Origin: JBKHBT01 sp046542255
Lineage (GTDB): Bacteria; UBP14; UBA6098; JBKHBT01
NCBI GenBank assembly: GCA_046542255.1
Contig: JBKHBT010000089.1
Location: forward strand, 1 to 13,919
DNA: 13,919 nt
Reading direction: 5' to 3'
Shown: piece by piece, positions 7,353 to 13,919 of the stretch
Layout: every line of letters begins with the position of its first letter
Numbering within the stretch: the stretch's first letter is position 1
Translations under genes and position numbers: made by a program
The notes under the pieces: model-generated
Database searches by the model: none
What the model saw: the letters and a program-made list of their open reading frames with translations, nothing else
What the model was told of the DNA's origin: nothing

Positions 7353-8054
7353 GTGAGTTATGCAGAAATAACATATAGAAGCCGGAATCCGATTCGTCGC
7401 CGACTTCATGATAAACGCTTCAAAGATGCAAGAGACCTTCTGGCTCCAAAAGAAAATGACAAAATTCTCGATTATGGCTGCGGTGATGGACATCTGCTCG
7501 AATTATGCAAAACAAAAGTAAAAGCAGATAACTTGATCGGTTATGACCCAGTACCCGTTATGGCTAAAGATGCTCATAATAATTTGAAAGGCACTTCAAT
7601 AAGCGTTTATAGTGATTTACATGAAATCAGAACCAAATTCGATAAAGTTGCCTGTCTGGATACAATAGAACATCTCTATGAAGATGATATTCATAAATTA
7701 ATGAATAATCTATACCAATTATCCAAAAAAGATGCCTTGATATTGATCAGTGTTCCAATCGAAATTGGAATCCCTGTAATTTTTAAGAATCTTTTTCGCC
7801 TTTTACGAAAAAGAGCTGATGACACACTAAATTTTAGGGATTATATAAATACCATTCTCAAAAAGCCGGTACCCCGAATACAAAATCAAATATTTGATGG
7901 AAATAGATATATATATTCGCATGTAGGATTCGATCATAGGGATTTTGAAAAGGTTCTCAAGAAGTATTTTAATGTAGAACAAAGAATATGTATGCCTTTT
8001 CCGGTATTCGGTACAAGCTTAAATAATTCAATTTACTATATTTGCAAAAAATAG
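7353..8054 (+). CDS. Class I SAM-dependent methyltransferase
   Basis: The 233-residue product carries the Rossmann-like fold of class I methyltransferases: motif I ILDYGCGDG (38-46), an acidic residue after the second strand (LIGYDPVP), and CLDTIEHLYEDD, the usual D-x-x-E-H of Methyltransf_11/23-type enzymes. The C-terminal part (YSHVGFDHRDFEKVL, then strands) is typical for family members acting on small molecules or glycans, and no membrane segment is present. The substrate is unknown. The frame is open back to a TTG at 7299, but the extra 18 residues (hydrophobic, then IRETNYF) do not look like family sequence. GTG at 7353 gives a natural MSYAEITYRSRNP opening. No clear ribosome binding site is seen, so this start is moderately certain. 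Confidence 0.85.
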   Translation: MSYAEITYRSRNPIRRRLHDKRFKDARDLLAPKENDKILDYGCGDGHLLELCKTKVKADNLIGYDPVPVMAKDAHNNLKGTSISVYSDLHEIRTKFDKVACLDTIEHLYEDDIHKLMNNLYQLSKKDALILISVPIEIGIPVIFKNLFRLLRKRADDTLNFRDYINTILKKPVPRIQNQIFDGNRYIYSHVGFDHRDFEKVLKKYFNVEQRICMPFPVFGTSLNNSIYYICKK

Positions 8055-8094
8055 AGATCTTAACTAAAATTTTATACAATAAATTAAAACATTA

Positions 8095-8121
8095 AAACGC
8101 CCCCCAATAAGGAGAGCGTTT
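8095..8121 (-). terminator. Rho-independent-like terminator for gdhA
   Basis: Arms AAACGC (8095-8100) and GCGTTT (8116-8121) extend through a C-rich/G-rich stem with two mismatches to the loop AATAA. Read on the minus strand, the hairpin is followed by TTTTAATGTTTTAATTT, a good U-rich tail, about 49 bases after the gdhA stop. On the plus strand the tail is weaker, so it serves gdhA more than the methyltransferase gene. Confidence 0.7.
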
Positions 8122-8169
8122 CAGATTTATATTAGCTGCAAAAGCAGCCTTGTAATCAATCTCAGCGAA

Positions 8170-9507
8170 TTAAACAGCGCCCTGATCGAGCATCGAATCG
8201 GCGACTTTGATAAAGCCAGCGATATTTGCGCCCTTGACATAGTTGACGAAATCGCCTTCTTTGCCGTATTCAACGCAGTTTGCATGGATGTCTTTCATGA
8301 TGGTGTGGAGTCTCTGGTCGACTTCTTCACGTGGCCATGAAAGCCTGAGGCTGTTCTGTGACATTTCGAGGCCGGATGTGGCTACGCCACCAGCATTTGC
8401 TGCTTTTCCTGGGCCATAGAGAATCTTATTTTCGAGATAAACATCGACTGCTTCGTTCGTGGAAGGCATATTTGCGCCTTCGGAAACGAGTTTGCAACCA
8501 TTTTTGATGAGATTCTTTGCATCTTCGAGTTCGATTTCGTTCTGTGTTGCTGCTGGAAGTGCAACATCACAAGGAACATGCCATGGCCTTTTGCCTTCGA
8601 AGTATTCGCAACCGAATTCTTCGGCATATTCTTTGATCCTGCCGCGATGGACATTCTTAAGATCCATAACCCATGCGAGTTTGTCTCTGTCGATACCGTC
8701 TTTGTCATAAATAGAGCCGGAAGAATCAGAAAGTGTAACAACTTTGCCGCCGAGGTCGAGTACCTTTTCAGTAGCATACTGAGCAACATTACCGGAACCA
8801 GAAACGGTACAGACTTTGCCTTCGAGGGAATCGCCAGCATTTTTGAGCATTTCTTCTGCGAAATAGACCTGTCCATAGCCTGTTGCTTCGGGACGAATAA
8901 GGGATCCACCCCAATTACGGCCTTTTCCTGTAAGAACACCAGTGAATTCATTAGCAATTCTCTTGTACTGGCCATACATAAAACCAATCTCACGGCCGCC
9001 TACACCAATATCACCCGCTGGTATGTCTGTATTAGGGCCTATATGTCGGAAAAGTTCTGTCATAAAGCTCTGGCAGAAGCGCATGACTTCATTATCGCTC
9101 TTGCCTTTTGGATCGAAATCGGAACCGCCTTTGCCACCGCCCATTGGCAATGTGGTAAGGCTGTTTTTAAATACCTGTTCAAAGGCCAAAAACTTCAGGA
9201 TGCCGAGATTAACCGAAGGATGGAAACGAAGCCCACCCTTGTATGGGCCGATTGCGCTGTTCATCTCGATACGGAAAGCACGGTTTACCTGGATATTGCC
9301 CTGGTCATCTGTCCAGGGGACACGGAAAATGATGATGCGCTCTGGTTCGACCATGCGCTCGAGTAGCTTTGCATTAGCATACTTAGGATGCTCATTAACG
9401 TACGGAATCAAAACCGCCATAACCTCTTTTACTGCCTGATGAAACTCAGGTTCCGCCGGGTTCTTGGCGATTACTTTTTCCATGAAAGAATCGAGTGAGT
9501 AAGCCAT
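8170..9507 (-). CDS. gdhA: NADP-type glutamate dehydrogenase
   Basis: GdhA reductively aminates 2-oxoglutarate with ammonia to give glutamate, the low-affinity route of ammonium assimilation, in the cytoplasm as a hexamer. The 445 residues match the usual length of the bacterial small-subunit enzyme. The signature GPYKGGLRFHPSV (87-99) includes K90. TTLPMGGGKGGSDFDPKG contains K126, the catalytic lysine position, and AGDIGVGGRE contains D166. The coenzyme domain shows VSGSGNVAQYA, and the end carries the LRLSWPREEVD block. NADP preference is inferred from similarity to the E. coli-type enzyme, not from a decisive residue. A strong AAGGAGG (9514-9520 on the complement) lies about six bases from the ATG. 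Promoter and terminator are recognisable, so it is probably transcribed alone. Confidence 0.97.
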   Translation of the reverse strand: MAYSLDSFMEKVIAKNPAEPEFHQAVKEVMAVLIPYVNEHPKYANAKLLERMVEPERIIIFRVPWTDDQGNIQVNRAFRIEMNSAIGPYKGGLRFHPSVNLGILKFLAFEQVFKNSLTTLPMGGGKGGSDFDPKGKSDNEVMRFCQSFMTELFRHIGPNTDIPAGDIGVGGREIGFMYGQYKRIANEFTGVLTGKGRNWGGSLIRPEATGYGQVYFAEEMLKNAGDSLEGKVCTVSGSGNVAQYATEKVLDLGGKVVTLSDSSGSIYDKDGIDRDKLAWVMDLKNVHRGRIKEYAEEFGCEYFEGKRPWHVPCDVALPAATQNEIELEDAKNLIKNGCKLVSEGANMPSTNEAVDVYLENKILYGPGKAANAGGVATSGLEMSQNSLRLSWPREEVDQRLHTIMKDIHANCVEYGKEGDFVNYVKGANIAGFIKVADSMLDQGAV

Positions 9508-9561
9508 TTACTTCCTCCTTATGAAATGTGGCTTTAAGTAATCACTTGTCGCATTATGCCA

Positions 9562-9589
9562 AAAATATTCATCACATACGAACTGTCAA
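9562..9589 (-). promoter_or_regulatory. Sigma70-like promoter of gdhA
   Basis: On the minus strand TTGACA (9584-9589, a perfect -35 hexamer) is followed after 16 bases by TATTTT (9562-9567), a four-of-six -10 match. Transcription would start near 9555 and give a leader of about 48 bases ending in the strong ribosome binding site of gdhA. The -10 is weak, so an alternative sigma factor or another start is possible. Confidence 0.45.
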
Positions 9590-9797
9590 GAAAAATTTGT
9601 GATATTTGTAACAATCTAGGAATTAAATTTTGAGCCAGGTATGCTTCGGGCATATTCATTGAGATTTCATAAGGAATATTTTACTTTTTTAACATATACA
9701 AGGGTACTTAATAAATAGCTTGTATTAAATTGTTAATATCACTGTTATTTTGATATTTATGCTATTTTCTGAAAAAAATCTTTGATTTTGTATTAAT

Positions 9798-9815
9798 AAT
9801 AGAATATATTCTATT
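9798..9815. promoter_or_regulatory. Perfect 18-bp palindrome upstream of the giant gene
   Basis: AATAGAATATATTCTATT is its own reverse complement across all 18 bases and lies 38 bases before the ATG at 9854. Size and position fit a binding site for a dimeric regulator overlapping the promoter. Its A/T content makes a chance palindrome more likely than in GC-balanced DNA. No regulator gene is adjacent. Confidence 0.4.
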
Positions 9816-9853
9816 TAAAGTGAGATAGTATAGATTTTTCTGCTGGGAGCAAT

Positions 9854-12800
9854 ATGATCGATATGAGATTTAAATTCTTTATGGTTCTTTTGGCTTTTCT
9901 GATAATAAATATTTATGCAGAGGCAAAATGCTGGGAATTCGATGATGATTTCAAAATAGTTATCGATGAAGAGTGCCTTAGCGATAATCCAGGTATGGTC
10001 GATGAGCGTATTACTCGCACTGGATACACTGTCTTGCATTGGGCAGTAGAAAATGGACAAAAAGATATTGCCGAAAAGCTATTGGATATGGGCGCAGATG
10101 TCGATATTCAAGATTTTTTTGGGATGACGCCTCTTCACACAGCAGCACATAATCCCAAAAACATCAAGCCATCTATTCAAAATGAGATAATTGAATTGCT
10201 TCTTCGAGAAGGTGCTAATCCTAATCTCTACAATGAAAATGGCCAACTGCCGATCGACCTGGCACAAGCGTCCGGGAATCAGTATCTTGCTAGATTTATA
10301 ATGAATTGGGGCGAGAATTATGGCGGCGCAGAGCGAGTGGATGACGTTATTTATTCAACTGAACATTGGGAAGAGCCTGAAGAACTTCAAGGCCTTGAAT
10401 TATTAGACATCTATAATATCGATGGCCTCGACTGTTTTGTATATAGAGACAGAGGTGAATGGATAAATGTCGATGACTTGAGATATCCTTTTATGCTACT
10501 ATATTATGATAATACATTGCAAAATTGTCAGAATAAAAAAAGCTCCGAATTATTCCGCAAGATAGCATACATTCTTTATTATAATCTCGCAAAATCAGAA
10601 TCACGAGATATTTCTCTTATTCCCGTTTCAGAGAAACAAAAGCTTTCTGCCGGGGGCACAGTTTTCCCATCGCGAAAAGACCTTAATCTTATCCTGCTCG
10701 AGGCGAAAAAGGCTGCATTTAGAAATTATAGCAATATTACAAATGAAGCAGAGAAAGATTCTATCACCGGCTCTATCGCCGATTCTGTGATTTTCTTGAT
10801 GAAGGGGGAACAAATAGATACGAGAATCGCTGCAAACACATTTTCGAAGCTATTTTTATACATTATAGAATCAAATCCCGAAAGTTTTGTAAATATCCTG
10901 CTTTTTAATTGGAAAAATGAACTCAAAAGAAAATATCGATTGTATAAAAATGAGCATTTTGAAACAGTTGAAACATACCCGGAAGCTCAAAAGGAAATGG
11001 ATAAGATATATGATATACTCGATATGAATCAAATGGCATTTGCTATCGAGAAACTTCGTAATTTCGACCCGGATCGGGGATTCCTTAGTGAACTGGCATC
11101 AGATTATTTTCGCGAAGCTTTTGAAAATAACCTACAAATCGCCCTATTCCGGGAATATGGCCAACAGATGAATACTGAAGAAATTCTTTCGGCATCCAGC
11201 TACTTTATTAGATTACCAATAATCGAGAGAACTCTTCTAAAGTATATCATGGAAGGTTCGCCGGACCTTATCGATGTTGATAAAATTGCCAGTATGGACA
11301 AAGAAGCAATAGATAGGGTTCATATTTCGATGTGTATGGCAGCAAGCAAATTCGATTCTATGATTATCGAGTCTGAAAAGCCGAAGAAAATCGAGAGGCC
11401 GCTTTCTGTTAGCAGCTTCGACTGGGAAGATTCGGATGTCAGGCCGAGTAAAATCACTGTTAAACTAAGTCCTGATAAAGCAGAAGATATGACCGATGAA
11501 GAACTCGGCGAGGTATTGCAATTCTCTTCCCGGCCTCCCTATGTCCAGGCCAGTGAAGAAGGTATCGAAGTAGAAGTCGAATTCGAACCAGTCGATGAAA
11601 AAGCAAACCGAACTCTTGGGCAAAGATATGAGTCGAGTCTTGACAGCCTGCATCCACAGTACAAACCCGAAAAAATTGAAGAAACCTATGCCGGAATTTC
11701 CATCGAGCCTATACATATAGATATCGGAACTGTGGAACCGTATAAGGGCAAGGTTCCATTTCAATTCACAGTGCGAAATATGGATGTGGATGAAAGATAT
11801 ATCGAGGATTTTCATCTGCCCAATGATATTTCTTTGGTTTCTCCGGTTCCGCCCTATCGAATACCACCAAAATCCGACGTCAATGCAGTACTGGAATTTG
11901 ATCCATTTAACCATTCCGGACGGAATATCAAAAAAGAAATCAAATTGCTTTTTGATGACCATCAAAGTCGTTTTGTAACTATGGAAGCCAAAGTAAAACA
12001 AGAAATCCGGGGCATAACTGTTTCACCAAAACAGATAAATCTCGGTTCGGTAAACCCACACGGCGGCAAAGTATCGATGGCTATTACAGTAAATAATAAT
12101 GACACTGAGCCGGCCAGGCTGAGAACGATCGGCGTGGCCAGTTATCTTAATGTATTAAAACCTGAATTACCACTCAAAATTGCACCTTTTAGCAAAGAAG
12201 AGATAATAATAGAATTCGACCCTTCCGGCTTTTCTGGCAAAAGGATTCGCAAAGGCTTCACATTGGTTTTCGATAATCATCAGGAGCAGCAAGTAGATTT
12301 CACCGCTCATATGCAATGGGCGATGCGCACAGTCGAAATAGAACCTCGTGAGATAGACTTTGGCGAGCTTCGTCCCGACCTTGGAACCATTACCCTGGTC
12401 TCAAATGTCAAAAACAAATCAAAGCGTGATGTTAGAATAGTAAATGTAGAAACACCTAACTATGTCTCGCTCGAAAATCCCCCTATGCCTTATGTACTTC
12501 AGGCAGGAAGCAATGTTAATATCGAAGTGCAATTTGATACAAAAGATTTTGCAGGCAGGATTTTAGATGATGTCTTCACGATAAAATTCAATAATCTCGA
12601 AGATGAGAAAGTATTTATCAAAGGAAGAGTCATGGAAGATGCAAGCAAGATTACAGCCGAACCCAGCAAAATAGATATAGGTAAAATTGAAACTGGCGGC
12701 GGCAAGGTATCTTTTAGAACCAAAATATGGAATAATACAAATAAAACCAGGTTAATGGAAGGCATCTCTACAGGCGAATATATTAAACTCATTACTCCAG

Positions 12801-13357
12801 AGCTACCTCATAAAATACCGCCTAAGTCCTATGTTACACTTAATTTCCAGATCGAGCCAGGCCGTTTTTCACATAATCATGTATTCTCTAAAGACATGCT
12901 TTTGGTCATGGACCAGAGAACGAGGCTCAATATACCAGTGAGTGCAGAGATTACAGATACCAAGGGCTACCGAAAGAAACAGCAATTACTCCAACAACAG
13001 GCCGAAGAACAAAAACAAGAGGATGAAGAATTTTTTATCGGTAATGTCAATCTCAATAATATCAAGATTCTAATAAACCGTGATGAGAGCTGGGATAAGG
13101 TCGATCTTCGCAATCCCATTGGAAATCTTATGGACAGAGGCGCCAATGTTTCTATAGCAAAAGCAAACCTCCAAAAAGATGGCATTGTGCTGACCTTTTC
13201 CGGCGATCATGAGTATGACGAAGCCGGTGTCTGGATTATGAGAATGATTATGGAATCCATCGGTAGAAGCCTTTCTTATGCAGATGTAAAATATGTAAAT
13301 CGCTCGGAACTTGCAGGCAATACAATTATTATATTCCTTCCAAAACTCGAAGAATAA
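9854..13357 (+). CDS. Giant exported protein with ankyrin and DUF1573/ASH-type repeats
   Basis: The 1167-residue protein begins with a signal peptide (about 1-24, ending IYAEA before KC). Ankyrin repeats (about 57-160) show TVLHWAVENGQKDIAEKLLD, GADVDIQD, GMTPLHTAA and GANPNLYNENGQLPIDLA. A long, mostly helical middle (about 170-600) has no domain I recognise. Four immunoglobulin-like repeats of about 106 residues follow, starting near 613, 720, 826 and 932. Each opens like EPREIDFGELRPD and closes near FDP..FSG+ , resembling DUF1573/ASPM-SPD2-Hydin-type domains but lacking the usual Cys-Gly-Cys. A Gln/Glu-rich linker (about 1039-1060) precedes a C-terminal domain (about 1060-1167) of unknown type. 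No sorting domain or membrane anchor is seen. GGGAG (9845-9849) four bases upstream supports this ATG over the one at 9863. The combination suggests a periplasmic or surface scaffold; function unknown. Confidence 0.85.
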   Translation: MIDMRFKFFMVLLAFLIINIYAEAKCWEFDDDFKIVIDEECLSDNPGMVDERITRTGYTVLHWAVENGQKDIAEKLLDMGADVDIQDFFGMTPLHTAAHNPKNIKPSIQNEIIELLLREGANPNLYNENGQLPIDLAQASGNQYLARFIMNWGENYGGAERVDDVIYSTEHWEEPEELQGLELLDIYNIDGLDCFVYRDRGEWINVDDLRYPFMLLYYDNTLQNCQNKKSSELFRKIAYILYYNLAKSESRDISLIPVSEKQKLSAGGTVFPSRKDLNLILLEAKKAAFRNYSNITNEAEKDSITGSIADSVIFLMKGEQIDTRIAANTFSKLFLYIIESNPESFVNILLFNWKNELKRKYRLYKNEHFETVETYPEAQKEMDKIYDILDMNQMAFAIEKLRNFDPDRGFLSELASDYFREAFENNLQIALFREYGQQMNTEEILSASSYFIRLPIIERTLLKYIMEGSPDLIDVDKIASMDKEAIDRVHISMCMAASKFDSMIIESEKPKKIERPLSVSSFDWEDSDVRPSKITVKLSPDKAEDMTDEELGEVLQFSSRPPYVQASEEGIEVEVEFEPVDEKANRTLGQRYESSLDSLHPQYKPEKIEETYAGISIEPIHIDIGTVEPYKGKVPFQFTVRNMDVDERYIEDFHLPNDISLVSPVPPYRIPPKSDVNAVLEFDPFNHSGRNIKKEIKLLFDDHQSRFVTMEAKVKQEIRGITVSPKQINLGSVNPHGGKVSMAITVNNNDTEPARLRTIGVASYLNVLKPELPLKIAPFSKEEIIIEFDPSGFSGKRIRKGFTLVFDNHQEQQVDFTAHMQWAMRTVEIEPREIDFGELRPDLGTITLVSNVKNKSKRDVRIVNVETPNYVSLENPPMPYVLQAGSNVNIEVQFDTKDFAGRILDDVFTIKFNNLEDEKVFIKGRVMEDASKITAEPSKIDIGKIETGGGKVSFRTKIWNNTNKTRLMEGISTGEYIKLITPELPHKIPPKSYVTLNFQIEPGRFSHNHVFSKDMLLVMDQRTRLNIPVSAEITDTKGYRKKQQLLQQQAEEQKQEDEEFFIGNVNLNNIKILINRDESWDKVDLRNPIGNLMDRGANVSIAKANLQKDGIVLTFSGDHEYDEAGVWIMRMIMESIGRSLSYADVKYVNRSELAGNTIIIFLPKLEE

Positions 13358-13771
13358 TCATCTTATCCCTGTACATATTTTTCTGAGGTGAAAAACCATA
13401 GATAAATAAAGTAGTGTCCCGAAGATTTATCATTAAAACACCAATTCACTTCTTCCATAAGTGCCTATTTTGTTCGATTTAGCATGTTTGTCATTTCGAT
13501 TCTACCCAACAATGAATGTTAAATTTTGTGAATTAAGCTCAATATTTTGCGTTCAAAACCAAAGACTGGACAAAATTTTATCACTTTTGTATTGTTTTAA
13601 TTAAAGTAATTTCAATTAAGGCAAGTTGCCAAAGGTGAAAGAAACCCCTCTGTCGCTTAGCGACTATCTCCTGCTTTTCGCTTCGCTCAAAGCTAAGCAA
13701 TTTTGCATAGAGAGAGAAATGATTTGTTTTACAATGTTATCTGCCAATTCTTAAGTCCCCGTGTTTATAAA
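13358..13771. other. Non-coding region after the giant gene
   Basis: No convincing gene lies here. A weak hairpin, CACTT (13447-13451) with AAGTG (13459-13463), is followed by a T-rich stretch and might end the upstream transcript. Further on (13620-13706) is a patch dense in short palindromes, listed separately. The remainder is A/T-rich sequence without recognisable signals. Confidence 0.6.
13620..13706. repeat. Palindrome-rich intergenic patch
   Basis: Within 87 bases there are GGCAAGTTGCC (13620-13630, palindromic around a central G), GTCGC/GCGAC (13652-13664, loop TTA), GCTTT/AAAGC (13673-13693), GCAA-TT-TTGC (13697-13706), and GCTTAG (13655-13660) complementary to CTAAGC (13693-13698). 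The GC-richer CCTCTGTCGCTTAGCGAC part resembles a motif I have seen in intergenic repeats of other genomes, from memory and unverified. It may be a REP-like element or a structured RNA. Confidence 0.45.
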
Positions 13772-13887
13772 CCAGACAATGCGCTGTTCCGCATTGTCAT
13801 ACTTTTCAGGCTAAAACATCAGTAAAGCCTTTTGGGTATATTATACATTAAGTATTATATGTGTTATATATATGGCTTTAAAAGAGA
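13772..13887 (-). repeat. Right copy of the inverted intergenic repeat
   Basis: This copy is in inverted orientation to 19-131. The first 70 bases (13772-13841) are the exact reverse complement of 62-131, including the GACAATGCG hairpin at 13775-13798. The last 27 or so also match; the A/T core between is diverged, making it three bases longer. Beyond 13887 the two copies share nothing further. The divergence in the core shows it is a real second copy, not an assembly fold-back. Confidence 0.9.
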
Positions 13888-13919
13888 TTCAGTGTTAAAT
13901 TTAGGTAAAGTAAACAATC

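Larger units (their letters stand above)
9508..9853. other. Divergent intergenic gap of 346 bases
   Basis: This AT-rich gap separates gdhA (minus) from the giant exported protein (plus). It holds the gdhA leader and promoter on its left side. The middle (about 9600-9790) is low-complexity A/T with no open frame or RNA gene I recognise. The right end holds the 18-base palindrome at 9798-9815 and the ribosome binding site GGGAG (9845-9849). Confidence 0.6.

Noticed and set aside
8382..8993. Open frame of 203 codons on the minus strand
   Set aside because: It is a shifted-frame shadow inside gdhA and resembles no known protein.
8578..9366. Long open frame (262 codons) on the plus strand
   Set aside because: It lies wholly opposite gdhA, whose protein matches a well-known family along its full length; it has no ribosome binding site and an implausible composition.
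11465..12001. Minus-strand open frame of 178 codons
   Set aside because: It is antisense to the repeat region of the giant exported protein; aromatic-rich shadow sequence with no start signals.
1..13919. Composite transposon or prophage bounded by the inverted repeats
   Set aside because: No transposase, integrase or phage gene is present, and the content, including gdhA, looks like ordinary chromosomal sequence. The repeat is more simply a dispersed element where the contig ended.

Overview
This looks like a chromosomal stretch of an AT-rich, Gram-negative-type bacterium, probably from the Fibrobacterota-Chlorobiota-Bacteroidota (FCB) side of the tree or an uncultured phylum near it. The evidence is two secreted proteins (570-1631 and 6093-7244, both minus) with the YPNPF...G.Y...K C-terminal sorting domain used by the type IX secretion system (T9SS), an apparent lipoprotein, and many signal peptides. 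There is no rRNA, tRNA, transposase, integrase or phage gene. I cannot name the species. The two ends lie in or next to two copies of the same repeat in opposite orientation, which suggests the window is a whole contig broken at a multi-copy repeat.

Layout from the left: a repeat of about 113 bp (19-131) with a second hairpin copy at the very edge; a C_GCAxxG_C_C redox-type protein whose ribosome binding site abuts the repeat hairpin; on the minus strand a secreted T9SS-type protein of unknown function; a PadR-family regulator; and on the minus strand a two-gene operon of a DUF1007 protein and a NicO/RcnA-like metal transporter, convergent with padR. A plus-strand cluster of three envelope genes follows: a small lipoprotein, a coiled-coil protein with a C-terminal membrane anchor, and a protein with two SH3b-like domains. 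Then come a minus-strand secreted beta-propeller-like T9SS cargo, a SAM-dependent methyltransferase, a minus-strand NADP-type glutamate dehydrogenase (gdhA) with a good promoter, ribosome binding site and terminator, and a very large exported protein (1167 residues). That protein carries ankyrin repeats, a long helical middle, four immunoglobulin-like DUF1573/ASH-type repeats and a small C-terminal domain. The last 560 bases are non-coding and hold a palindrome-rich patch and the inverted second copy of the repeat.

Functionally the window is mostly envelope and secretion biology: seven of the eleven genes encode exported or membrane proteins. Metal transport (NicO with DUF1007) and ammonium assimilation (GdhA) are the clear physiological roles. 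Gene pairs converge with only 1-31 bases between them, so the genome is compact, and the long gaps at 9508-9853 and after 13357 stand out. I see no defence system, CRISPR array or known mobile element. The best candidates for something new are the repeat with alternative hairpins next to a gene start, the ankyrin plus DUF1573-like giant protein with an 18-bp palindrome upstream, and the three-gene envelope cluster.
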